Assembly (NCBI GenBank): GCA_951799425.1
Contig: OX637393.1
Span: forward strand, 5,785,744-5,849,743
DNA: 64,000 nt
From: Ilex aquifolium
Lineage: Eukaryota; Streptophyta; Magnoliopsida; Aquifoliales; Aquifoliaceae
Reading direction: 5' to 3'
Of the stretch, positions 11,112-24,000 are shown piece by piece. How positions within the stretch are numbered: position 1 is the stretch's first letter; each line of letters begins with the position of its first letter. The notes beneath the pieces were generated by a model. It ran no database searches, was not told the DNA's origin, and worked only from the letters and a program-made list of their open reading frames with translations. Position numbers and translations under genes: made by a program.

Positions 11112-14093
11112 ATGGAACCAAACTCCACAAAGCTAGGGGGCTCTCTTCAGGTGGCTTCTGTTCAAGAGCTGGCTAAGGAACAGTTGGCCACGGTTCCGCC
11201 GCGATATGTACGTCCCGATCAAGACCATCCGATCATATCTGATACCTCCTCTCTACCTCAAGTCCCCATCATCGACATGGACTGCTTACTTTCTGGAGAT
11301 TCAATGGAATTAGAGCTTGAAAAGCTGCACAATGCATGCAAGGAATGGGGTTTCTTTCAGGTACTCATATCCACCTATCCCCTATGTAGTCAAACATTTT
11401 GTTTATCTCATTCATATGCATCCATGAACAATACCCACCCAATATATTTAAATATCAACAGATATCGAGTCATCAAATACGTATCCAAGTTTGCTTTACT
11501 TTGATGTCATTTGATTCAATGTTAGCTAAACAAATCCACACGAATCAAAAACCTTAAAGGTCCTATTTACTGCACAAACCTTCCAAGAGCAGTGATTGAG
11601 AGAGGTAAGTGATAGATGGTCTTACCCTCATATTAGAGAGCCCGGTTACTAGTTACTGTATTCAACTGGGGACGTATCGAATATGTATTATTATTCTAGT
11701 TGTTTTCCATTTAATTTTTTTTGAAAGAAAGGTCACATTTGGATCAATCAAACTAAAAAAAACACATGTATTGCAGCTGATAAATCATGGAGTTAGCTCT
11801 TCATTGGTGAACAAAGTGAAGTTTGAGATTCAGAAGTTGTTCAATCTGTCAGCAGAGGAGAAGAAGAAGTTTGCTCAAAAACCAGGAGACCTAGACGGAT
11901 TTGGACAGGCCTTTGTTGTATCAGAAGACCAAAAGCTTGATTGGGGAGATATGTTCTACATGGTCACCCTTCCAACCTACTTAAGGAAACCCCACTTATT
12001 CCCCAACCTCCCTGCCCCGTTCAGGTCAGACCCCACCCCCCCCCCCCCCCAAGGGCCGCAACCCCCTCTCTCTCTCTCTTTCTCTCTCTCACACACACAC
12101 ATAATATGTATCTTAGGCGAGTAATACTATTGAAACTTGTAAAATTAACCTAATTTGTCCATATAATAATATGTCAAGTGATAAAGTTCTAATGAAAAAG
12201 TCTAAAGAGTTAGAACCATAACAATGTTATTAGACCACACCACTATTACATTATTAAGTCAGTAAATTAAATCAATTTTTCAAATCTCAATAGCATTATT
12301 CATCTTAGGCTCTCAAATTGTGAAAAAGATAGTTATCTATTTAGGATTTTAAGTTATGAGAGTATTCTCTTCCAGACTGAATAGTTTGATTCGTAAATAC
12401 CTCTTTCGAGAGTATAAATTAGGAAATCTTTTATCATGCCTTTTAACTATTAATTGATTTCTTGTGAATTGTTGGTTGAGTGACTGAAATTGAGTCAAAT
12501 AAAAGGCTTGGTGTAGTTTAAACTTGAGCTTGTCCAACTCAATAGAATTTGGACAAAATTATACTTTAACCCCTCAATTATACTCCTATCTCACATGGCC
12601 TCCTTAAACTATTGTGCTTCTCATATTGCACCTTCATATATATTATTGGTTTTGTTTCATATTGCTGCAATTTTAGACATTGGAAATGTGTACTATACAA
12701 AGCAATTGGACATTTTCTATGCAAAAACATAACAGACTTTTTATTTTAGAGTGACGTGTAATAAATTCAAGTAGTTGAGTGGACATTGTGATAAATGTAA
12801 TAGTTGAGAGAGAAAAGTGAGACTATGGACATAGCCAAGGGGTTTAGAGTTTAGAATTTTCAATGTCCCAAACCATTATCTTTCAATGCAGAGAGGTCAT
12901 AGAAACATACTCAGAAGAACTGAAAACCCTTGCCTTGAAGATCCTTATCCTTATGGCTAAAGCTTTACAAATGGAGGCTGCTGATATGAGGTTGTTATTT
13001 GAAGAAGGGATGCAGGCAATGAGGATGAATTACTATCCTCCATGTCCTCAACCGGAGCTGGTGATCGGCCTCACCCCGCACTCTGACGCCGTTGGCCTCA
13101 CCATCCTTCTTCAAGTCAATGAAATGGAAGGCCTCCAGATAAAAAAGGATGGAATTTGGATTCCTATTGTTCCACTCCCTAATGCTTTTGTAGTCAACAT
13201 TGGAGACATCTTGGAGGTAATATGTAAAACAAACTTCCTAACCATTTCGTATACTTTGGCTCATATTATTATTGAGTGGACAATATAGTCTAAGGTATGC
13301 CCGAAGACTTTCCAAGGTACACTCACATGGGAGATACTCTAGGAAAACAAGTTAATAATCTAGAAGAACACGAACCATGATATACTAGGTAGGCTAAATA
13401 TTATAAAATGGCCCTTATTATATTATGGCCCAAGTTTTTCCCCTGAACTTAAATTTTTCCAATTTAAACCTTAAACTTTTAGGATAAATTCATCTCATCC
13501 CTCCGTCCATTTCAATCATCAAACGGATGATTTTCGCCCAAGTGAGAATCATCTACTGTTGTTAAAGAGGATTAGAGAAACTTCAACAACTTGATTTCGC
13601 TTATTCTCACGTCTCAAACTCTAAGTTCTTCAAAGATAGAAACTTCGAATGCTATAATGAGAGATTATCAAGTATTCTATTCCTAATATTATCACAAATT
13701 CTCATGTAGAGTAAAAATGTTTATTTTAATTCTTGAAATTTATGAAAGGAACTTATCAAAATAATTTTAAGAGTTCAATTGCTAAACTGACACTATACAA
13801 CTGTTTATTGACATATTGTTTTGTAGATAGTGACGAATGGAATTTACCACAGTATTGAACATCGAGCAACAATTAATTCAGAGAATGAGAGGCTTTCCAT
13901 CGCCACATTTTATAACCCGAAATTAGATGGAGAAATGGGGCCAGCACCAAGCCTTATCAATGATCAAACTCCAGCATTATTCAAAAGGACTGGTGTTGTG
14001 GACTACTTCAAGGGATTATTTTCCCGTGAACTCGATGGAAAATCATATCTAGATGCCATGAGAATTGAAAATAAAGACGGCCAAAACACTTGA
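11112..14093 (+). CDS. SRG1-like 2-oxoglutarate/Fe(II) dioxygenase, copy 2
   Basis: Tandem paralogue of the gene at 2691 with the same exon structure: 11112-11360, 11777-12024, 12892-13216 and 13827-14093. Exons 1-3 have exactly the same lengths as in copy 1 (249, 248 and 325 nt); the last is one codon longer. The joined protein is 362 aa. Iron ligands H229, D231 (LTPHSD) and H286 (SIEHR) and the co-substrate residues R296-x-S298 are intact, as are NYYPPCPQP and LINHGV. Introns 1-3 differ in length and content from those of copy 1; intron 2 holds a C-run (about 12036-12050), a CT repeat and a MITE-like element. It has its own TATA box, so it probably has its own expression pattern. The substrate is not predictable from sequence; specialised-metabolite oxidation is the family norm. 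Confidence 0.93.
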
Positions 14094-14152
14094 TTGTCAT
14101 TCAACTATGCAAATTAGGATTACCATATGTCATAGATACTATGCAACAACTC

Positions 14153-14158
14153 AATAAA
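14153..14158 (+). promoter_or_regulatory. Likely polyadenylation signal, dioxygenase copy 2
   Basis: AATAAA 60 bp after the stop codon, in the same words (ACTCAATAAA, CTTATCTCGAC) as after copy 1. Confidence 0.6.
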
Positions 14159-14472
14159 ATCTTATCTCGACTGTTGGAGATTAGTTATACGAATGATGTT
14201 TTTCCATTCAACTACATATCTTAGCAATACAATTTGCTACATCTTGTGCAATAAATGTTTTACAACTCAAGAGGAGTAACGGACGCGGTCAGGGGTTTCA
14301 TATTATGTTCCGACTGAAGCTCAATGTCACATAAAACCATTCGCGTTTTAGTTGAAGATTTTTGGGAGTCTTACCCAATGAAGAGGAGGGTTCTGCCACT
14401 TCGGAAAATCTAACATACCCAAATAAGAATCTAGGGTTTATGTAAATCTAGCATAATTAGAAAACTATTGCA

Positions 14473-14710
14473 AATGTGTCAATATCATATTAAGCTCGAA
14501 TAACTCTGGTCGTTCTACAATCGTACATATTCCTTATTTTTCTGAAATTTTTTTAGACGTAGTTGTAATAGTGTAGAACAGTTATTCGCTTGCGTTGACA
14601 CAATACTAGAGACCAATAAAAGTTTCACTCTCTTATAAATGTGTCAATATCATATTAAGCCTGCGTAACTCCGGTCGTCCTACAATCATACATATTTCTT
14701 ATTTTTAGTC
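14473..14710. repeat. Diverged direct repeat, two copies
   Basis: About 80 bp starting AATGTGTCAATATCATATTA at 14473 is repeated from about 14638. Later shared words are AACTC-GGTCGT-CTACAATC and TACATATT-CTTATTTTT. About 85 bp of unrelated sequence separates the copies. Confidence 0.7.
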
Positions 14711-15362
14711 GAGAAAAAAAAAATCTTTCTGCACAGAATAGGTTATACCTACCTTATTCTTCTATACCTAACCTGTGAAAAATTTTCTAAGTCTTGTCCA
14801 AGGTGTTTTCTTCAAATGGTCTATGGACAAATAGTGTTACATTCAAATCATGTTAATTTAATTTCGTATTATTAACCAACCATAATTTAGCCCAACCAAA
14901 ATGTATCGAGTTACTTGATTTTAGCTAAGCCTATTAATTATTTAGCATATTCGATGTGTGTTTCTTAACTAAATCGAGCACCCTTGTGTCCCATAACCTA
15001 AATCTTAAATAAAATCACCCACGCTAGCCAAATTAAAGTAAGAAAAAATGCGTACTTATAAAATTTAGTTAGGAGAATTTATCGTATTTTGTTTTGTTCA
15101 TGTCCAACGTTAACCTAAAATGTAATAGATCATGTCGCTTTTAAATTCATGACGAGCATTAGTATTCAACTTCTTGAAGTCAACAAAAAATATTCAACAA
15201 TAATACACGAATTTTGTTTTTTGTTATGTATAGTAAGATTACAGGCCCACTTTACATACATCTTATGTTGAATTACAAGATGACGCATAAAAAGTTGTTA
15301 TTTTATAGTTTCATTTACTATTTCAACTATCACCGACTCCAAGTAACTTAGAACCAAAATCT

Positions 15363-17035
15363 ATATCCAAATCGAAACAAGGTTATGTCGAGATCCTAAC
15401 AAAGGATTACTAAAATTTCTTTTTGAAGTACACGAAACATCTTATTTTCACCTAATACTTGTCTGAAATGAATCAAATCAAACAATATCAATTATTTTAT
15501 GGACTTTACTACGGTACTGGGATGGACTATTTCAGTACCGTATCGAAATTTATTTTGACCATTTTATTGTAATAAGAGTTTTTAAATTTTGACAAGGCCT
15601 GTCAATCGATCAGATTATGACCGATCATAACTCGAATCTAATTTAAAACTTTCTTTTGAACCATATCTGTTTTAATTTTTATAGTTCATATAATATTTCA
15701 TTAGATATCGAAATTCGATCCGATTTAAATTTTAGAAAATTGTAGTGCTATCTTGTAATACAATTACAAACCCTCATATTGCTTGGAATTCACAAGGTGA
15801 TGCCGACATCCTAACATAGGACTATAACATAATATAAGACAATCCCAATCATCAAACGTGACAGATTAGAAAACATGTACAAACATCTTATCTTCACCTA
15901 ATTATATTTGTCCGAAATGAATCAAATCAAACATATCAATTATTTTATGAACCTGACTACTGTACCAAGATGTATCGTAGAGGGCAAGGGAAAGAACAGA
16001 ACTGATGACAAAGAAGAATTTTTTTTCAGAAGAAACTATTAAAAGATTAAGACTTTATTGTCCTTAAAATTTAGGAAAATTGTAAAAAATATAAGTTATT
16101 AATAATTTCTTGGGGTAATATAAGAAATCAGACCCTATTTGGTTTGCGTTCGAAAATTATTTTTAGGAAGAGTTTTAGAAAAAAAAAATTTGTGTTTTTT
16201 GTGTCGTAGAACTTATTTTGTTATATAATTCTAAAAACAGTTCTACAGAATAAAAAACATTAAAACTTGTTTGGACAGTAACCCAAAAAACAATGAAAAC
16301 AGAAATACTGTGGTGGTGGTGTGGTGGACGTGGTGGTGGTGGTGGTGGGAGTTTAGTGGTGGTGTTAGTGTTGGTGGAAGGGTGGTGGTGGGAGTGGAAG
16401 TGTGGTTGTGGTGTGGTGGACGTGGAGGTCATGTGGTTTGGTGGATGTGGTGGTGGTAGTGGAAGTATGTTGGTAGTGGTGGTGGTGGTGGTGGTGGTGG
16501 TGGTGGTGGAAATGTGGTGTTGGTGTTGGTGTTGGTTTTGGTAGTGTGGTGGTTGGTGGTGGTGGGAGTGTGGTGGTGGTGGTGTGGTGGTGTTGGAGGT
16601 GGTGGGAGTGTGGTGGTGGTGGTGGTGTGGTGGTGTTGGAGGTGGTGGAAGTATGGTGGTGGTGGTGGTGGTGGTGGTGGTGGTGGTGGGAGTGTGGTGA
16701 TGGTGGTGGTAAAAGTGTGGTTGTGGTGGTGGTGTTTTCTAAATTCTGGAAAGTTTGTTTCCAAAAACACACAAAACAACTCTAACTTGTTCTTTAAATC
16801 TATTTAATTTTTGTTCTCAGTTTTCAAAAAATAGAAATAAAAAACAGCTGGTTAAATAGCTTTTTTTTTAGAAACTGTTTCCGAAAACAGAAAACCGTTT
16901 TTGAGATGCAAACTAAACAAAATCCAAGAGTCTAGTTTTAAATATGCTACAACTTTCAGTCGAACTAAAGCCGGTTTAATCTCTATGGTTCATATCCTAT
17001 TTCATTAGACATCGAAATTCGATCCGATTCAAATA
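15363..17035. repeat. Local tandem duplication interrupted by a MITE
   Basis: Segment A (about 15363-15735) and segment A' (from about 15788) share ordered words. These are ATCCTAACA-AGGA, ACATCTTAT-TTCACCTAAT, GAAATGAATCAAATCAAACA, ATCAATTATTTTATG and, at the far end, TCGAAATTCGATCCGATT. In A' the last word lies at about 17015 because the 16131-16925 element sits inside it. No gene is present. Confidence 0.65.
16131..16925. mobile_element. MITE-like element with a GGT array core
   Basis: The left end (GACCCTATTTGGTTTGCGTT) and the reversed right end (GGATTTTGTTTAGTTTGCAT) are similar, as in plant elements with 'TTTGGTTTGC' termini. The core 16308-16737 is a GGT/GTG-rich array whose open frames are artefacts. 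Its ends are unrelated to the Helitron family that carries similar arrays elsewhere in the window. No certain target duplication was found. Confidence 0.55.
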
Positions 17036-18093
17036 TGAAAAAATTTAGCAAATTATTTATGGAATTTAACTCAAATTCATCATATATTCCCATGGATATA
17101 GCTAAGATCAAGTTATAATTAAATCGAATATTGATATCTCCAAATTTAAAATTGTAAAACATGAAATAGCAAATTCATATTTGCCCATAAACTTGTGAAG
17201 TCTAGTCTAGGAGATTAATTTTATTATGCTAATTTAAACCACAAAAACAAGTAACGCAAACCTAACCTTTGGAATCACTAGTGACCTTTGCAATAAAACT
17301 GGTCCAAATTTAAATTCCTCGTCATATTTTCGCTCCTTTGCAACCCTTTTCTCACTAACAGAAGCAACACTAAAAAAATAACAAACACCAAATAAAATAA
17401 ACATTAACAAAACCCTTGAGGTCACGCAATATATCCATTTGTTTCTTGTACATCCTCAAACATATTTGATCCAATTTCGTGGATGTAACACCTTTATAGT
17501 TGTTGGGCTGAAAATAGCCTAATGCCAACCCAGCTGATTATGACATGGTACCAAACCCAAGTTTGGGTGAGAGTACTAAAATATCAATAACACACCAGAT
17601 CTTATCAAATATTTCTCGTTTCTCATTATCACCTCTATTTTTAGGTATTTGGGAACCTAGTAACCGAGCTATTCCATCACGAGTGACACTTGGTATTACC
17701 GTCCAACAATAAATTTATATATGTATAGAATGTTATAAATTGTATACAAAGTGACAAAATACAAGTACAATCTTATATCACCGTTTTACAAGCATGCATG
17801 ACACCACCTCATATTGCTATTATTAATTATTAAAATTTTAATTTATAAATTAAAAGATTAAAATTCTCATATTACACTCTCAATCAGACAAAAATGTAGC
17901 AATCTGGTCTATTTTAAGAAAAATGAGTACAAGAGTCTCCCATAGAATACTTATAGAATTGAGTAATACGTTTCAGTGCCCTCCGAATACCATAACCTTG
18001 AACTATTAATATAATACAAGGAAGGATATCTCATGGCAGAAATGAAAATAAATAGATTTGAATACATAATGTGTAGCTTACAAAAATGATGTA
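17036..18093. other. Intergenic and 3' flank of the ABCB gene
   Basis: No gene is supported. The last 100 bp or so before 18094 should be the 3' untranslated region of the minus-strand ABCB transporter. Confidence 0.45.
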
Positions 18094-21000
18094 TTAGGTT
18101 GAACTCATATGAAGTGCAACCAGGGATGCATACAGCCCATCAGTGATGTTCATAAGCACATCATGTCTTCCCTTCTCAGCAATCACACCATTCTTCACAA
18201 CAGCAATAACATCAGCCCCTTTAATCGTGGTTAGCCGGTGAGCAACAACCACTGTCGTCCTGTTCACCATCACTCGATCCAACGCTTCCTGTACTATCCG
18301 CTCTGATTCTGCATCGAGAGCACTCGTAGCCTCATCAAGCAGAAGGATTTTTGGGTCCTTCATTATCGCCCTTGCAATGGCTATTCGTTGCTTCTGTCCA
18401 CCAGATAACTGCACGCCTCGTTCGCCTACAGAGGTGTCGTAGCCCTGAGGGAGTGCTGATATGAAGTTGTGTGCATTTGAAGCCTTCGCAGCTGAAATGA
18501 TCTCTTCCTCGGTTGCTTCTCCTTGCTTGCTATAAGCAATGTTGGTTCGGATTGTTTCGTTGAAGAGTATTGGCTCTTGACTTACAAGCCCAATTTGTTG
18601 CCTTAGCCAGCTTAGCTTGAACTTTTGGATTTCTACTCCATCTAAGTGTATACGGCCAGAGTCAGGATCATAGAACCTCTCTATTAGACTAACTACTGTT
18701 GATTTTCCACTACCACTCTCTCCAACAAGAGCAACAGTCTGCAATAATCATTCAAGCCAACCAAATGTTAATGGTGAGAGGGATAAATCAAAATTTTCAA
18801 AGTTTCAGATATTTCAGGTTGTTTTAGAGTTGAAATTCTAATGTTTCAATGGGTTTCAGAATCAAAATTTTAAATTGGTTTCTCTATATTTATTCTATTT
18901 CTGAAACATTTCTATTTCTCAACCGACCAAAATTAGGCTCCAAAATAAGATTATGATCCTTGATGAACATATGGTCAACACACACGTAGTAAGCCAGAAT
19001 ATACATCAAAAAGAAACAACAAAAGTCGATAGAGTGATCGGTGTTACATATACCTTGCCAGAGGGAATGGTTAAGCACAAATCTTTGAAAATCGGAACAT
19101 TGGGTCTTGTTGGATACTTGAAGCTAACATGGTGGAAGTCTATGTCACCCCTTACAGAAGTCAGTGTTGTGCCCTCATTGCTGCTTGAATCAATCTTGGG
19201 CTTTCTGTCTAGAATCTCAAAAATAGAGGCAGCACAATCCTTTGCTTTATGCAAATCTGGAGCCATTGCTGTTGTTTGAGATACCCCCATTGCTGACATT
19301 GTCAAAGCAAAGAAAACCTGCAACCATATTGATAGAGGAAAATAAGCCTAAGAATAAGAGAAAAGAAGTAGAGAGAGAGAGAGAGAGCAAAGGGAGAATA
19401 AACAGGGGAAAGAAACAAAGAAAAAATGGAGATATTCCAAGTCTAGAGTATGCAAGGGTCAATCCCAAAAACTGAAGGGCAAATTATGTTTTGAGCCCTT
19501 CAAATATGCCTTTAGCCGCACATTGTCCCCTCAACTATCATGTTTTTGATTTTACCAGGATTATTGGTCTCACATTACCCCCTCAACTATCACGTTTTCC
19601 ACGTGGCATCTCCGACTATGGTTATTGATTTCTCATTGTGTCAATTGCAGACGGTGGAAACATGGACTTTTGTCCAAAACGTAACCAAAGTTCGGATTTG
19701 GAAATGTGAAACCAATTCAAGTAGTTGAGGAACGTATCAACATTTCCTCTAATACATTTCCTTTCCAATTTTTTTCTTGATAGATCCCACTTGAATGAAT
19801 GAAATGTGATCCGCTTGAGTGAATGTAATGGGGGGGAAAAGAACCATTATTTTACCTTAAAAACTTCTCCAAATGTTGCTTTCCCATGTTGCTCAAGAAC
19901 AGATCCAATGAAGAAACAGAAAGAATTAGTGCAAAAGAGTGCAAAAGAACCGAATCCGAAGCCAGCACCACTGACAATTCCAAGCCTCACTCCCTGTTTC
20001 ATGGGTGCCTCACACTTCTTTTGGTACATATCCATCACTTTTTCTTCAGCACAGAATGATGCCACTGTTCTGATGCTTCCAACAGCATCATTTGCAATTT
20101 GGCTTGCCTCTTCATACATCACCTGCAAAGAATTTTCATCATCTTAGTTCATTGTTCTTGTCTTAATTTTGGTGTGATTCAGGTTATCAATTGTTGTGTC
20201 AGTTCCTTGCATCTGATCAGCGAAAGTCGTGTCATATTAAAATTTACTCAACTCACTTATAGTCGCTATAATTGGATGTCGTTTTCGGTTCGTGCCGTAT
20301 ATAAGTGTGTTTAGTTGGATTTGTGTCATGTGTAGCTGGGTTTGTGTTAACCCATTTATTAAGTGGGTCCACTAGATCCACCCACTTTCGAGCCCATTAA
20401 GCCTAAACACATACTCTTGAATTCCACTTTGTGTTGTATTGTGTCATGATTCTAAATCGTGTCATGTTAAAATTTGTTTAATCCACACTCAATTAAGTTA
20501 TAGTCGAGTATAATCGGATTTTATTGTGTGAAGTCGTGTTTATATGGGTTTAAGTCGGGTTTAGCTAGTTTGCATTGACCCATCTAGGTAAAAGGTCCGG
20601 CAAATCAATCCGTTTATGACCCAAACTCATTAAGACTAAACTCACACTCGCTAATTTTGTCAGTCTCGTGCCGAATTGGCTGCTGCTCGTGTCAAGAACA
20701 ACCATGCCTAATATGATGCATAACTGGGCATTGGACTGACCTTAGCATCTGCACTAAACCCTTCGAAGAACTTCATCTGGAGGAACCCTTGCAAACCTAC
20801 CAAGGGCAACACAACCAGAATTATAATCGCCAAAATCCAGTTAGCCGTAAACGCTATCACGAGGCCGGCTGTCACCGTTGATAGGTTCTGGATAATCAGT
20901 GCCAAGGCATCACCCACCAAACTCTTCACAGTCGAAGCATCTGTCGATAGCCTAGCACCAATTGCACCACTGTGTTGCACAAACAGTTTTAAGCAAAGCA

Positions 21001-24000
21001 TTAATAAGAAACACGAGTAATCGAGCATTACTGACGATGCTGAAGTATATAAATACTTATGTGTTTACGCACCTTGAATTTGCTGGATCGTCAAACCAGC
21101 TAATTTCCTGGTGCACGACCTTCTGAAACGACAAGGATCTAATTCGGTGTATCAATTTCCCACCTGCTACTCCAAAGAAATAGTTCTGTACTGGTAGAGC
21201 CACCAGAGTAACAAGTCCAAGTACGACATACATGAGTGCCCAAAACCTGGAGTCTTTCTTTAGCTCACTGGGCGGTTCGTAGAAAATTTTGATTGCTGAT
21301 GAGATTAGTAGTCCAAATACAGGGAAGATCACACCATGTACAGCTGCAGCGATGGATCCGAGCAGCAGAACTGGCAGCTCTGGTTTGTTAAGGGCCGCCA
21401 ATCGTTTAATCGAAACTTTCTTACCCTTTTCACTATCTACAAAGTCTCCTTCTGTTGTTTCCTCTCCACATTCAATTTGCTGCATACTGATGAGGCCCGG
21501 AACATTAATGATTGGTGTGAAGGAATGTCGACGACCAGATGATCCTCTGCTTGAGGATTGCCTCCCGGATAATCTCTGGCTTAAAGAGCTGCCTATGTTT
21601 TCATTTAAATCTAGACTCATATCCACCTTTTCTGTATCAAATCCTTTAGGTTCTTCAGCTTGTTTTGCGCTTTCCTGCATACGAACTAGCTGGGAATAAG
21701 CCCCTCCGGGATCTTTGATCAACTCAGAATGAGTTCCTAAAATTCAAATTGAACAAAACTTAGTGTAAATATTGGAGAATTTTATTGAATTTATTGGGAA
21801 GAAAAGCTTGGTTATTGACGGATTACCCTGCTCGACGAGTTTCCCCAAATGCACAACTGCAATAAGATCAGCGTTTCTGATTGTGGTCAGACGATGAGCA
21901 ACAACCACAGTTGTTCGGTTGGACATAACATTGTCGAGTGCATTTTGGACAACGCGTTCTGATTCAGCATCCAGAGCGCTTGTTGCTTCATCAAGAAGAA
22001 GGATTTTCGGGGCCTTCAAGATGGCCCTGGCTATGGCAATTCTTTGCTTTTGTCCACCGGATAGCTGAGTTCCATGCTCACCTACCATTGTATCAAGACC
22101 CTGAAAATATAGCATACATCCCAATTATTCAGTCAAGAACCACAAATAAACAGTGTTCAAGGGTTGAAAGAAAAAAGGTAATGAACTCACCTCGGGCAGC
22201 TTATCGATGAATTTTGCAGCATTGGCAAGCTCGATAGCTGTTCTAATCTCCGCATCGGTAGCATTTTCCTTCCCATAAGATATATTCTCTCTTATAGTTG
22301 TTGCAAACAAGATTGGTTCTTGACTAACTAGCCCCATTTTCTCTCTTATCCATTTGAGTCGAAACTTCCTCAAATCGACACCATCTATCAGCACTTCACC
22401 AGCTTCAGGATCGTAAAACCTCTCGAGTAAACTGATCACTGTCGATTTCCCACTTCCACTTTGCCCCACTAAAGCTGCAGTTGTGCCACTCGGAACATGT
22501 AACGTAAATCCTGAAAAAATTTGCACCTCTGGCCTCGCAGGATATCTAAAACAGACGTCTTTGAGGTCGATGTCACCCTTGATTTCTTCCAATACGATCC
22601 CACTCGAGTCATATGCATCGATTAGGGGCTTACGTTGGATTGTCTCAAACATCTTGTACGCTGCAGCCCGCCCTGCTGCAAATGCATTCAAACATGGCGA
22701 TGTCTGGCCCAATGATCTAGTACAAGAAATATCAAGACGGATTAATGAGCTAAATTCACAAAAATGTCTAGCTAAAGACGGATAATATTATACTATACGA
22801 GTCTGAGACGTTATAATTATAATATCAATGTAATATACTGAACTTACATTCCACCAGTCATGATTGACATAATAACATTGATGACCATCCCACCATTATA
22901 TCCATGGCTTATGATCAATTTGGATCCAGCCCATGTGGCAAGTCCATAACTGCTGAAGACAATTAGCAACACAATTCCAAGTCCAATGCCTGAGGTCAGT
23001 CCTTGTTGAACACTTGAGGCATAGGCAATTTTTAGCTTGCTGTCATATTTATTCACTGCTAGCTTCTCCCCAGTGAAGGATGCAACCTATGATAACCATA
23101 AAGAAGATCAGGGAACTCTTAAATGGCGTAGTGGAGCTCGTTCAAGTTTGTTCATTTCTATAAAGAATCAAGCATAGAAGTATGTGTATAGGAGTTTGGA
23201 CTTGAGTTAGTCCAAACACAAGCACGAGCATCGTTCATTTAGTTGAGCCGAGGTGAGCCCGAGCTCAAAAAAAAAGTTACATTTTCAGCTTGAATAAAAT
23301 ATTTGAAGCTCATCCAACATTCTTCATAGTCAAACGAGCCGAGCCTGAACAGTCTAGTGCTCAATTCGATTTGGTTTGTTTGTAGTCCTACTTAAGAATT
23401 AACAAAAACTTTGCATAATGCATGTAACTCTGTACCGTTCTAATGGCTCCAACTGTTTGTTCAACCACATTTCCTGCGTCTGCATATGCAACTTGTCCAC
23501 GGCTCGCCATTTTTGACATGAGCAATGCCATGCATCCTCCGGCAATGACAAGAAAAGGAATGCACGTAGTCAGAACTAGTGCAAGAAGCCACCCTCTTAT
23601 GAAGGCGATTGCGAATCCGCCAAAAAATGTTGACACAAGTTGAATAAACTTTCCAACCTGCCATAACATAGTTACTTTTACGAATTAATTTTTGAGGGAG
23701 AGGGAGAGACAGCCTGAGCTAAGAATTATAACCACAAAAACAACAATAGCAACAAGAATATCGTGTTCTGCACAAGGGACTCGTCGTTTCAACCACGCGT
23801 CTTTTCAACTCGTAGTTGCGATGTAAACATTAGATGTACACAATTAGCCGCAAATCATACCCATCTTTTAGTTTGGGTTTTTTGCGACGAAGGGGCTCAA
23901 GTTCAGGACGTACTGGTTTACTTCTCAATCATTGAACCAATCCATGTGGGCAACAACAATATCAATGTAGAATGACTAGAGGAGAGAGAGAGAGAGAGAG

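Noticed and set aside
17234..17425. Minus-strand 63-codon frame with a signal-peptide-like start
   Set aside because: Hydrophobic start but no recognisable domain, no promoter or splice partner, and it sits in repeat-derived spacer. Too little support.
21289..21699. 136-codon plus-strand frame
   Set aside because: Shadow of ABCB exon 8 on the opposite strand. The minus-strand reading has clear family motifs.
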